A stretch of 64,000 nucleotides of DNA, taken from Actinomyces oris (GTDB lineage Bacteria > Actinomycetota > Actinomycetes > Actinomycetales > Actinomycetaceae). Position numbers and translations under genes: made by a program. A model generated the notes under the pieces. The model ran no database searches. It saw only the letters and a list, made by a program, of their open reading frames with translations, and was not told where the DNA came from. Shown piece by piece: positions 47,830 through 57,671 of the stretch. The DNA is taken from NCBI RefSeq assembly GCF_006546825.1, contig NZ_VICC01000004.1, forward strand, positions 186,001 to 250,000, read 5' to 3'. Position 1 is the stretch's first letter. Each line of letters starts with the position of its first letter.

Positions 47830-48216
47830 GTGCGTATCACTGGAATCGACCACATCGTTCTGACGGTCCGCTCCATCGAGACAAGCATCGACTTCTATTC
47901 GCGGGTTCTGGGCATGGGGGTCATCACCTTCGGGCACGGGAGAACGGCCTTGCGTTTCGGGGACCAGAAGATCAACCTCCATGCCGCGGACGATCCGATT
48001 GCTCCGCATGCCACGCAGCCCATCCCTGGGAGCGCAGACCTGTGTCTGGTTGCTGACGGCACGATCGACGAGATTCGTGAGCATCTTGCTGCCAAGGCGG
48101 TCCCTGTGGAACTCGGCCCCGTCAAGCGGACAGGTGCCCAGGGCACTATCTGCAGTCTCTACGTGCGTGGCCCCTGACGGAAACTCATCGAGGTCGCTGT
48201 CTACGAGGGTGCCTGA
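47830..48216 (+). pseudogene. VOC/glyoxalase-family protein with premature stop
   Basis: The frame opens at GTG 47830 (VRITGIDHIVLTVRSIETSIDFYSRVLGM), a typical vicinal oxygen chelate domain with the N-terminal metal His. It ends at TGA 48175 right after SLYVRGP. The same frame continues RKLIEVAVYEGA to a second stop at 48214, where relatives read PDGNLIEV. The missing tail contains the family's metal-binding Glu, so the short 115-residue form is probably inactive. A base insertion plus a base loss within ten bases would explain it. Confidence 0.7.
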
Positions 48217-48244
48217 GGATTGCCCGGGTGCCACAAGAGCATCC

Positions 48245-48367
48245 GTGTCCAAATCGGATACAAAGGAGTCCGAGGCCCGACATAGTCGCTGACTGAACCG
48301 CGGAATCACGCGGTTTCTTTCTGCGCGTCTGAACTGAGGGGCGAGCCTTTGTGTCCGATTTGGACAC
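48245..48367. repeat. Pair of inverted 22-bp repeats upstream of tetR
   Basis: The 22-bp unit at 48245-48266 (beginning GTGTCCAAATCGGA) recurs as its complement at 48346-48367 with one mismatch. Each unit contains GTGTCC-N5-GGAYAC, itself a palindrome. Between them ACCGCG and CGCGGT form a small hairpin followed by TTCTTT. Either two operators or the ends of a 123-bp MITE-like unit. Confidence 0.65.
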
Positions 48368-48452
48368 CGCCCTACACATTGTGGCCGGTCGCGCTGTGCG
48401 CGGGGCTGTGATGCCGGTGCACGACCTGCGTGAGGAACCTCGCGCACCACTG

Positions 48453-48480
48453 CATTGAGTGCAATGATGCACCGAGTGCA
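48453..48480. promoter_or_regulatory. Tandem palindromes at the tetR start
   Basis: CATTG-AGTG-CAATG (48453-48466) is directly followed by TGCAC-CGA-GTGCA (48468-48480). They share a GCAYYGAGTGCAA direct repeat with a 17-bp pitch. The position, 10 bp before the tetR GTG, suits an autoregulatory operator. Confidence 0.55.
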
Positions 48481-48490
48481 AGATGGTGGG

Positions 48491-49147
48491 GTGACCCGAG
48501 CCGACCTGCGCGCCACCCAGGCGCAACGCACCCGCGCCGCCATTCGCGCCGCCGCACTCACCCTGACCCGGGAGCGCGGCTACACCGCGATGACGGTCGA
48601 TGATGTCGCCGCCCTCGCCGGAGTCTCCCGGCGCACCGTCTTCAACCACTTCTCCTCCAAGGCCGACCTCCTCGTCGTCGGCCTGGAGCCCCCGGCGCCC
48701 GCGGTTGTCGAGGCCTTTGTCCACGGCTCGGGAAGCCTTCTGGAGGACCTCGGCGTCCTGCTCACCTCCGGCGCCGAGGCCGTCGAGTCCGAGCGCGGCT
48801 GGCTCCTGTCCTTCCCAGAGATCGTGCGGGACAACCCGGAGGTGGAGCGCGCCGTCCACGAGCGGCTGCGCATCGTCGCCCAGTCCTTGGCGGAGGCCGC
48901 CGGCCGCCGCCTGGGAGCCGAGCCCGACGACCCGCGCACCCGCGCCGTCGTCGCCTTGGCCATGGCCATCCAGCGCAGCTCCCTGGACCTGTGGTGCGGG
49001 CGCTCCCACCCCTGGGAGGAGGCCCGCTTGGTCGACGCCGTCCGCACCATGGTCGAGGCGATCTCCGAGGTGGTCTCCCCACCCCGGTCCGATGCCTCAG
49101 CCTCCACCGTTGCTAGCGGCCCAACGCCGTCGAGCTCGCCGGGGTAG
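48491..49147 (+). CDS. TetR-family regulator
   Basis: 218 residues from GTG 48491; the longer frame from 48455 would pass through the palindromic operator. The N-terminal helix-turn-helix is clear: AALTLTRERGYTAMTVDDVAALAGVSRRTVFNHFSSKADLL. The C-terminal ligand domain is variable. It lies 96 bp upstream of a DHA2-family drug exporter in the same orientation, so it is probably the local repressor of that pump and of itself. Confidence 0.9.
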   Translation: MTRADLRATQAQRTRAAIRAAALTLTRERGYTAMTVDDVAALAGVSRRTVFNHFSSKADLLVVGLEPPAPAVVEAFVHGSGSLLEDLGVLLTSGAEAVESERGWLLSFPEIVRDNPEVERAVHERLRIVAQSLAEAAGRRLGAEPDDPRTRAVVALAMAIQRSSLDLWCGRSHPWEEARLVDAVRTMVEAISEVVSPPRSDASASTVASGPTPSSSPG

Positions 49148-50959
<1,812 letters not shown>

Positions 50960-50960
50960 T

Positions 50961-50984
50961 GGGCGGCCCGGTGGCCGGGCGCCC
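50961..50984. terminator. Hairpin between convergent genes
   Basis: GGGCGGCCCGG and CCGGGCGCCC pair around a TGG loop with one bulged G. It lies in the 28-bp space between the exporter stop and the propeller stop, so it can serve both strands. Confidence 0.65.
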
Positions 50985-50987
50985 GCC

Positions 50988-53192
50988 TCAGCCCGCCGGG
51001 AACCGGTAGCGGTAGATCCTGCTTCCCCGCGCGTAGTAGAGACTGCCGTCGGCGCCGAGGGCCAGGGAGTTGACGTAGACCTTTCCTTGAGGCGTGGTGG
51101 CGAAGTCGGCGATGACGGTGCCCTCATCCTGCAAGGACGTGCTCAGGGCCCGCAGGCGCCCCGCCATGATCCCGTAGAGCACGCCGTCGCGCTCTATCAG
51201 CTGACTGCGGTTGGCGTCGGCGTAGCCCTGCCTGGTCAGCGCCCGGCTGCGTCCGATCGTGAAGTCGGCCGGGCTCATGGCGAAGACGTGCATGCCGGTA
51301 GTCCCGTACACGGTGCCGTCGCTGCCCAAGGTCAGGGCCGTGATGGAACGCTGGTCCTTGAACGGCGTCATCACCCGGGTCACCTTCCGCGTCTTCAGGT
51401 CGAACTCGAAGAGCCTGGGCGCGCTCGCCTCCGTCTGGTCGGGGTTCATGCCGTTGCCGCTGGCACTGGTCCCCACGTACAGCTTGTCCTGGTGGTGGAC
51501 GATCGACAGCGGCCGGCGGTCGCTCAACAAGCCCCGCAGCGACGGAGCCGCATAGTTGATCGTGTCCAGCGGGTAGGTGTCGATCTTGTTGTGCGCGGCG
51601 TCGTAGATGGACAGTGCCCCGGAGCCGGCCTTGTTCTTGGGAGAGGTGCCGACGGCGAACTCGTCGTCATTGATCGGCACGATGGCGTACGGTCGCGCCT
51701 GGCGGGCATCAGACGTGATCCTCACCGACTGGTGATTCTCCAGCGTCGGCCCCGAGGCCCCCATCTCGTACCTGACCAGCTCGCCACTGGGGTAGATGCC
51801 CGTGACGAACCACTTGCTGCTGTGCCCGAAGCCCTCGACCTGACCCAGCGGGGCCTGGGGCAGGCTGTACTGCGTCTTGTCCACCTGCGCGTTGGGGGTG
51901 GCGCGAAGGAGCATCGGGGCGGTCATGTACCAGGAGGCGTAGAGGTCTCCGCCGGGGACTGCCGTCAGGGACTGGATGTCGCGAGGTGATCCCTGGATCG
52001 CGTTGCCTCCGTTCGCGTCCTTGGGAAGGTCCGCCGCGCTGCCGTCGGAGGCGTGGACAATGGCGATGCTGGCGTCGTCCTTGCCCGCTGAGATGAAGTG
52101 CTCGTGCGTCGCCCAGCTCGACTGACTCGGCCTGGCTGTGGAGACCAGTCCTTGGGCCAGCGTCCGTGAGGTGTCGGTCCGGGGGTCGTACTCCTGGAGC
52201 GTCGGTGTGTTGTCGCTCTGGACGGTGTAGTAGACCTTCTCGGCCTCGCCGGGGCGAGTGACGACCTGGCTGGACCAGGTGCCCACCTCAAGCGGCTTGC
52301 CGTCCTTCATCTTCTGCGCCCCGGTGGCCGGGTCCAGGACGCAGGTTCCCCCGCAGGTCGGCCGGACGCCGCCCGGGACGCTCGTGCCGACGTACAGGTT
52401 GCCGGCCTTGACCTGCAGCCGCTCGACGTGGGAGAGGCCGGCGATGACGTGACCGGGCACCGCCAGCCTGGTGGTGGCGTTGGTGGAGGTATTGATCCGG
52501 ACGATGGACGGGTTCTTCGTACCCGTCCCGGCGTAGAGGAACCCGTTGTCGTAAGCGAGGCTGCGCACGTCGCTCTCGCCTGCCTGAACGCCACCCGGCA
52601 GCAGGTCGGTCCACTGGCCCCGTCCCTGGTTGGCGGAGGGGTCGTATCGCAGGATGTGGCCGCCGTGAATGCTCTGCGCGGCCACATAGACCCGGTCGTG
52701 CTCGTCGACGGCGACGTCCCAGAGGAACGTGCTGTAGGCGGCGACCTGCTCGTAGCCGGGCCGGGACGGATCGCTCAGATTCGTCGCCTTGTGCCCCTTG
52801 GGGGCGTCCGGATCGATCTCGAAGAGCTGTCCGCCGCCGCTGGCGAGCATGACGTGCCGGTTCGACAACGTGGCGAACTCCCAGGGCTGCACGTCGGTGT
52901 TCTCCGGGACGAGCCGCTCGCGCGACCTCAGTGTGCGGGTACTGAGGTCCACGACATGCAGCAGGCCGCCGTTGCCGCCGGCCACGACGATGCCGACGGG
53001 GGTGCCGTCACTCAGGACGGTGGTTCCGACGCTCGGCACGCTGGGGGTGGGTGGCGGTGTGGTGGGCAGGGCCTCCTCCCGGCCTCCCGGGTCAAGGGCG
53101 ACGGCGGGCGCGGTGATGGACAGGGACAGGGCGAGGGCGGTGGCGAGCGCGCACCACAGGGTGAGAATGGTTGTCCTGGCTGGCTGCTTCAT
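50988..53192 (-). CDS. Secreted beta-propeller protein (SMP-30/YncE-like)
   Basis: 734 residues from ATG 53192 (MKQPARTTIL); the earlier in-frame ATG at 53288 would add an unlikely leader. A Sec signal with hydrophobic core ALATALALSLSITAPAVA is followed by propeller blades such as LLHVVDLSTRTLRSRERL, RVYVAAQSIHGGHILRYDPS and GTVYGTTGMHVFAMSPADF. There is no LPXTG anchor or dockerin, so it is secreted or loosely surface-associated. It is not closely similar to the propellers at 10754-16279. Ligand unknown. Confidence 0.82.
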   Translation of the reverse strand: MKQPARTTILTLWCALATALALSLSITAPAVALDPGGREEALPTTPPPTPSVPSVGTTVLSDGTPVGIVVAGGNGGLLHVVDLSTRTLRSRERLVPENTDVQPWEFATLSNRHVMLASGGGQLFEIDPDAPKGHKATNLSDPSRPGYEQVAAYSTFLWDVAVDEHDRVYVAAQSIHGGHILRYDPSANQGRGQWTDLLPGGVQAGESDVRSLAYDNGFLYAGTGTKNPSIVRINTSTNATTRLAVPGHVIAGLSHVERLQVKAGNLYVGTSVPGGVRPTCGGTCVLDPATGAQKMKDGKPLEVGTWSSQVVTRPGEAEKVYYTVQSDNTPTLQEYDPRTDTSRTLAQGLVSTARPSQSSWATHEHFISAGKDDASIAIVHASDGSAADLPKDANGGNAIQGSPRDIQSLTAVPGGDLYASWYMTAPMLLRATPNAQVDKTQYSLPQAPLGQVEGFGHSSKWFVTGIYPSGELVRYEMGASGPTLENHQSVRITSDARQARPYAIVPINDDEFAVGTSPKNKAGSGALSIYDAAHNKIDTYPLDTINYAAPSLRGLLSDRRPLSIVHHQDKLYVGTSASGNGMNPDQTEASAPRLFEFDLKTRKVTRVMTPFKDQRSITALTLGSDGTVYGTTGMHVFAMSPADFTIGRSRALTRQGYADANRSQLIERDGVLYGIMAGRLRALSTSLQDEGTVIADFATTPQGKVYVNSLALGADGSLYYARGSRIYRYRFPAG

Positions 53193-53440
53193 CGCTGTTC
53201 TCGCCTTGTGTCGGGGGAGGGGGAGCGGGCCGCCGCCCCGACGGGCTGAGCCCGTCGAAGCGGATGGAACCGCCCGGCCATTGTTCACCGGGGTGAGGTG
53301 ACGGGCGGCGAAACCAACCGTGAAGTTGATCGATAAATCACTGGGAGGATGCTGGTCGAGGTGCTCTGGTGGTCGCTGGGGGCGTGTTGGCTGAGCCCGG
53401 TGTGCTGTCGGGGTGCAGGAGGTGAGAGGATGGCCCGGTG

Positions 53441-53935
53441 ATGAAACGGATCTTCAGGCGACCGCCCCCGGCAGTGCTGCTGGCGATGGCGGGCGCGGCG
53501 CAGGGCGCCATGGCTCGTGGTCGGACAGTGACGCCCGCGTCGGTGGCGGCGGCCACCGCCGTCGTCGGAGGCTCGCTGTGCCTGCTCGCCGGAAGTGCGG
53601 GTAACTTTCTTCGCCACCGCACCACGGTCGACCCAGTGAGGGTCGAGCGGGCCCAGCACCTCGTTGTGGACGGCCCCAACCGGCTGACGCGCAATCCCAT
53701 GTACCTGGGCCTGACGGGCCTGCTGCTCTCGCACGCGATCGCGCGCAGGAGCCCGTCCGCGCTGATCCCGCTGGCCGGCTTCGTCTGGCTCATCGACCGC
53801 CACCAGATCCCGGCCGAGGAGAAGGCTCTGGAGGAGAGGTTCGGGCAGGACTACCTCGACTATAAGGAGGCCGTCCCCCGCTGGCTGGGTGTGCCGTGCG
53901 CTCGAGGGTGCTGTCAGGCGCGCTGCCGGCGCTGA
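53441..53935 (+). CDS. PEMT/ICMT-type membrane methyltransferase
   Basis: 164 residues from ATG 53441 (GTG just before is possible). Four hydrophobic spans; the family core GPNRLTRNPMYLGLTGLLL and the C-terminal EEKALEERFGQDYLDYKEAVPRWL are characteristic of isoprenylcysteine carboxyl methyltransferase and phospholipid methyltransferase relatives (PF04191). It probably methylates a small or lipid-like acceptor using SAM. It is divergent from the secreted propeller gene; acceptor unknown. Confidence 0.85.
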   Translation: MKRIFRRPPPAVLLAMAGAAQGAMARGRTVTPASVAAATAVVGGSLCLLAGSAGNFLRHRTTVDPVRVERAQHLVVDGPNRLTRNPMYLGLTGLLLSHAIARRSPSALIPLAGFVWLIDRHQIPAEEKALEERFGQDYLDYKEAVPRWLGVPCARGCCQARCRR

Positions 53936-54018
53936 GGGTGTGCGGCGCATGAGGGTGGGGTGAGCTGAATCGCGCGGTCGGCCGGAATGATCCGGCGGAG
54001 CGCGTAGTTGAAGGTTGT

Positions 54019-55086
54019 ATGAAAGCATTCGGGTTTCTCAGCTTCGGACACTATGGACACGGTCGCGGCCCTGGCGACCCCGACGCCGGCCAGGCGCTCA
54101 AGGAGGCCGTCGAGATCGCCGTCGGCGCTGACGAGATCGGCGTCAACGGCGCCTACTGGCGCGTCCACCACTACGCCCGCCAGGCCGCCGCCCCCATCCC
54201 GCTGCTCTCCGCGGCCGGCGCCCGTACCCGGCGCATCGAGGTCGGCACCGGTGTCATCGACATGCGCTACGAGAACCCGCTCTACCTGGCTGAGGAGGTC
54301 GCCGCTCTCGACCTGCTCACCGACCAGCGCATTGCCATTGGCATCTCCCGCGGTTCGCCGGAGCAGGCCCGCCGCGGCTGGGAGACCTTCGGCTACACCG
54401 GCGGCGTCGACCCGCGCGGGGCCGACGTCGCCCACGCCCACACCGCCCAGTTCCTCGACGCCGTCCGGGGCGTCCCGCAGGCGGACCTCGACACCAGCGG
54501 TGGCATGGCTCCCGGCGCCAGCTCCCGCCTGCGCATCGAGCCGCACGCCCCCGGCGTGGACCGCCGCCTGTGGTGGGGCGCCGGCTCTCGGGAGACTGCC
54601 GAGTGGACCGCTCGCCAGGGTCTGAACCTCATGAGCTCGACCCTCCTGACCGAGGCCACTGGGGAGGGCTTCTCCCACCTTCAGGCCGAGCAGATCCGCC
54701 GCTACCGCGAGGCGTGGAAGGAGGCCGGCCACAACTGGACCCCGCGCGTGAGCGTCTCGCGCTCCATCTTCCCGATCGTCTCCGAGGTGGACCGGAAGTT
54801 CTTCGCGCTGCGGGGCGAGGACTCCCACGACCAGATCGGCGTCATCGACGGCCTGCAGTCGACCTTCGGGCGCACCTATGCCGCCGAGCCCGACGTCCTC
54901 GTCGAGCAGCTCGCCCGGGACGAGGCGCTCCATGCCGCCGACACCCTCATGCTCACCATTCCCAGCCAGCTCGGCGTCGACTTCAACCTCCACATCTTGC
55001 AGGCCTTCGCCGAGCATGTCGCCCCGGCACTGGGGTGGCAGCCCAATACCGCCGGACCGGTGACGGGCTATTCCCTGGAGGTGTAG
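54019..55086 (+). CDS. LLM-class flavin-dependent oxidoreductase, complete copy
   Basis: 355 residues with a luciferase-like barrel: MKAFGFLSFGHYGHG at the start, PIPLLSAAGARTRRIEVGTGVIDMRYENPLYLAEEVAALDLLTDQRI, and ISRGSPEQARRGW. F420- or FMN-dependent monooxygenase family. The part after codon 81 is repeated at 62418-63245 in a diverged, truncated form. The gene directly downstream was originally the symporter now displaced to 63294. Confidence 0.9.
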   Translation: MKAFGFLSFGHYGHGRGPGDPDAGQALKEAVEIAVGADEIGVNGAYWRVHHYARQAAAPIPLLSAAGARTRRIEVGTGVIDMRYENPLYLAEEVAALDLLTDQRIAIGISRGSPEQARRGWETFGYTGGVDPRGADVAHAHTAQFLDAVRGVPQADLDTSGGMAPGASSRLRIEPHAPGVDRRLWWGAGSRETAEWTARQGLNLMSSTLLTEATGEGFSHLQAEQIRRYREAWKEAGHNWTPRVSVSRSIFPIVSEVDRKFFALRGEDSHDQIGVIDGLQSTFGRTYAAEPDVLVEQLARDEALHAADTLMLTIPSQLGVDFNLHILQAFAEHVAPALGWQPNTAGPVTGYSLEV

Positions 55087-55168
55087 ACCTCCGGCAGCGG
55101 TCACCGTCCCGTCTGGTCGCGATACGGTTCCGTCATGGAGGGCGCAGGCGATCAGGCCCCGGTGGTCG
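54259..55168 (+). repeat. 910-bp direct repeat, copy A
   Basis: Matches 62418-63327 over exactly 910 bp with no indels. Over the last 250 bp of the coding part I counted about seven base differences, nearly all at third codon positions. It contains the 3' part of the oxidoreductase gene, the 48-bp spacer and the first codons of the symporter gene. Confidence 0.88.
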
Positions 55169-55584
55169 TGCACGACCTCGTGATGCCACAGGAGGACGAT
55201 GGGCCGGATCGCGAGGAGCTGCTGACGGAGCGGAACGCCCTGGTCGATCGGGTGAAGGAGCTGAGCCCGCTGCTGCGCGACATCCATCAGCCGGTCCTGG
55301 AGATAACGGCAGCGATCAACGACGTGAAGGCCCGCATCGACGAGATCGACGCGGAGCTGCTCGACCGTTCGGTGTCGGCGGCGGCGAAGCTGCTCGCGGA
55401 CGTCGAGGAGCCGGTCGGCACCGCGGAGCGCCGCGAGGTGGTCGAGGCGAAGTGGAAGGTGTTGGACGTGGACCGCCGCCGGATGCTCGTGGACGAGCTG
55501 GTGACGGTGACCATCGAGCCCATCACGCCCGGTCGCGTGAAATTCGACCCCGACCTGATTCGGATAGAGCCGCGTCGCGACTGA
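55135..55584 (+). pseudogene. Chimera of the symporter start and a serine-recombinase C-terminus
   Basis: The frame starts with MEGAGDQAPVV, the start of the symporter gene at 63294 (MEDAGDQAPVV). At about 55168 it switches to sequence typical of the C-terminal coiled coil of large serine recombinases (EELLTERNALVDRVKELSPLL, VVEAKWKVLDVDRRRMLVDELVTVTI). The recombinase catalytic and zinc domains are missing, so it cannot recombine DNA. The switch lies in a GGTCGTGCACGACC palindrome. Confidence 0.75.
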
Positions 55585-55625
55585 CTCATGAGTCGACTCG
55601 TCATTGCAATGGTGAGTCGACTCGT
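55583..55625. repeat. Stacked palindromes at the plasmid's left end
   Basis: GACTCATGAGTC at 55583 leads into GAGTCGACTC (55590-55599), CATTGCAATG (55602-55611) and a second GAGTCGACTC (55614-55623). The 13-bp unit TGAGTCGACTCGT repeats at 24-bp spacing (55589, 55613). Could be an operator, partition site or replication-control site. The remaining bases up to 55765 show no gene. Confidence 0.7.
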
Positions 55626-55765
55626 GGGAGAATGGTTGCAGACAAGAAGATCCCACCGGGGCCGCGACTTAGAAGCGCGGGGTTCTGCTCCCGGATGAGT
55701 AGCCGGTCAAACAGCCCAATTACCGTGGCGGGGAACCGGAAGATACTCATGTCTGAGGACTTCCG

Positions 55766-55978
55766 ATGTCTGTCGTTATCGACGTTCCCCGCGCATCCGC
55801 GCTCGACCGCCCTGGCCTCGATCAGGGCTCCACTCCTTCTCCGCAGGCAGACGGCCTCGATCCCGTCATCGCCGCCGCTCGTGCTGCTGGTCGTCTGGCC
55901 GGTGAACGCCTGGCTCGCACGCCCCTGACCCCGCGACAGCGCGCCGCGGTCGCCGCCGTGATGGGCGGTGGTCACTGA
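55766..55978 (+). CDS. Small hypothetical protein of the plasmid
   Basis: 70 residues from ATG 55766, with GAGGAC about 6 bases upstream. Sequence MSVVIDVPRASALDRPGLDQ continues into Ala/Arg-rich DPVIAAARAAGRLAGERLA. Basic, no membrane segment, no recognised domain. Its TGA overlaps the next ATG, suggesting a real two-gene unit ahead of rep. Confidence 0.5.
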   Translation: MSVVIDVPRASALDRPGLDQGSTPSPQADGLDPVIAAARAAGRLAGERLARTPLTPRQRAAVAAVMGGGH

Positions 55979-56193
55979 TGAGCGCCAACTCCGCCGCCTT
56001 CGACCACGTGAACGGCTTCCGCTGGCGACAGGGCGACCCCTCCCTCGCCGAGTCCGAGGCACGTCTCTACGACCTCGGCGTGCTCCGCTCCGTGCTGGAG
56101 GAGTCCGTCGAGATCGCCGTCGCCGTCGCCGACGCCCGCGCTCCGTCGCGTGGCCTCGTGGGATCATTTTGGGTCTCATTTGGGGGTCAATAG
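55978..56193 (+). CDS. Small hypothetical protein upstream of rep
   Basis: 71 residues (MSANSAAFDHVNGFRWRQGD). It overlaps the preceding gene (TGATG), and its end lies inside the GGGTC repeat block at 56161-56206. No domain recognised. Many actinobacterial plasmids have such a short frame before rep, which suggests a copy-control role, but that is a guess. Confidence 0.5.
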   Translation: MSANSAAFDHVNGFRWRQGDPSLAESEARLYDLGVLRSVLEESVEIAVAVADARAPSRGLVGSFWVSFGGQ

Positions 56194-56206
56194 GGGGTCA
56201 TTTAGG
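56161..56206. repeat. GGRTC repeat block before rep (candidate origin or control site)
   Basis: GGATC at 56161 and GGGTC at 56171, 56184 and 56195, each followed by an A/T-rich ATTT or AATA piece, form an irregular 10-13 bp repeat 53 bp before the rep start. Iteron-like, though short. Confidence 0.5.
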
Positions 56207-56258
56207 CGCCGCACTCTCTCTGAGGCCCTCCGCGCTGTCCGCGGCGGGGGTGGTCGCT

Positions 56259-57671
56259 GTGGCTAAGCAGGAGAACAACCCGACGAGCATCGGGCTCACG
56301 CAGTACCTCGATCCGTCGTACTGGACCTGGGCTGCCGAGGACCCGAACGGGGCCGCGCTGCTCCAGCAGGGAGCCGAGGCGATCCTCGCCTACGTGGTGC
56401 AGCGGCTCGAGGCCACCGGCTGCGAGGTCGTCGAGGCCTACGGCATCGTGCATGACAAGGACGAGCGCGAGGTCTGGAGCGACACGGAGAAGGCTCTGGT
56501 GATCGAGCCGAAGCCCGATCACCTGCACGCGGTCATCAAGTTCGCCAGCCGTGCGAAGAGCGCACCGCTGGATCGGCTCGCGTTCGGCATCGGCGTCGAG
56601 CCCCAGTACGTCGAGAAGCCGGGCCGCGGGCGGTACGCCTACGACAACATGCTGTCGTATCTGACGCACGTGAAGTACGCGGACAAGCACCAATACGCGC
56701 CTTCGGAGGTCGCTACGGTGCGTGGGCCTGACTACCTCGGGATCGACGCCCAGCGTCGGGAGACCTGGCTCAAGGGGCGCGCGCACGTGAAGAAGAAGGT
56801 CGTCGCCGAGAACTTCGAGGACATGCGCGAGCACGTGCTCCAGGGCGAGTTCACGCGGGATCAGATCATGCTCACGGACGAGCTGTTCGACATCTACTCG
56901 CGGCATCAGCGGGAGATCGACGACGCGCTGTCGGCCTACGGCCAGCGCCGCGCATACCGGGCGGCGGCGAAGCTCCGCGCCGGTGAGTTCTCGACGCACG
57001 TGGTGTTCGTCCATGGGGATGCCGGGATCGGCAAGACCCGGTTCGCCACGGACTTCATCACCGAGGCGATCAACGCGGCGAACGCGCACGGCGAGCGGTG
57101 GCAGGTCTACCGGGCCGCGACGGGGAACCCGCTTGATGACTGGCGAGGCGAGGAGGTGCTGCTGCTGGACGATCTGCGGGCCTCGGCGATGGATGCGAAC
57201 GACTGGCTGCTGCTGCTTGATCCGTACAACGCCTCGCCTGCGAAGGCTCGGTACAAGAACAAGGGCGAGGTGGCCCCGCGCCTTATCGTCATCACGGCGA
57301 CGATCGAGCCTGTCGAGTTCTTCTACTACGCCCGCCAGAAGGGCAACGTGGACGAGGCGTTGGACCAGTTCATCCGCCGCTTGGCCTCGGTCGTGAAGGT
57401 CTATCGTGCCGACGACATCAATCGTTACCTCGTGCAGCACATTGGGAAGATCGAGCCCTACGAGTGGCACCAGTGCAGCATCCCGACCGCCGCACACACG
57501 CCCGGCATGTACGGCAACGCGTATCACCAGAACGTCGGGTCGCGGGAACTGACCTACGGTCCGGAGACCTCGGCGGAACATGACGCTGAGGGCGCGGTTG
57601 CTGAGCTGCTGGGCGGGCTCGCGGTGCGGAGCCCTGACGTGCCGCTGGCGCTGATCGGAGGTGCCGCATGA
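56259..57671 (+). CDS. Rep initiator with HUH and superfamily 3 helicase domains
   Basis: 470 residues from GTG 56259, preceded by GGGGGTGG. The N-terminal HUH endonuclease has DHLHAVIKF near 86 and YAYDNMLSYLTHVKYADKHQY near 127-147, as in Rep_2/pMV158-type initiators. The C-terminal ATPase carries Walker A GDAGIGKTRFA near 252 and Walker B VLLLDDLRASAM, like the SF3 helicase of CRESS-type Reps. The combination matches rolling-circle Reps of the pCRESS kind. It overlaps mobC by four bases. Confidence 0.85.
   Translation: MAKQENNPTSIGLTQYLDPSYWTWAAEDPNGAALLQQGAEAILAYVVQRLEATGCEVVEAYGIVHDKDEREVWSDTEKALVIEPKPDHLHAVIKFASRAKSAPLDRLAFGIGVEPQYVEKPGRGRYAYDNMLSYLTHVKYADKHQYAPSEVATVRGPDYLGIDAQRRETWLKGRAHVKKKVVAENFEDMREHVLQGEFTRDQIMLTDELFDIYSRHQREIDDALSAYGQRRAYRAAAKLRAGEFSTHVVFVHGDAGIGKTRFATDFITEAINAANAHGERWQVYRAATGNPLDDWRGEEVLLLDDLRASAMDANDWLLLLDPYNASPAKARYKNKGEVAPRLIVITATIEPVEFFYYARQKGNVDEALDQFIRRLASVVKVYRADDINRYLVQHIGKIEPYEWHQCSIPTAAHTPGMYGNAYHQNVGSRELTYGPETSAEHDAEGAVAELLGGLAVRSPDVPLALIGGAA

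Noticed and set aside
54570-55928. 452-codon plus frame across the oxidoreductase end and the recombinase remnant
   Set aside because: Overlaps the real oxidoreductase frame and is Arg/Gly-rich, typical of a shadow.
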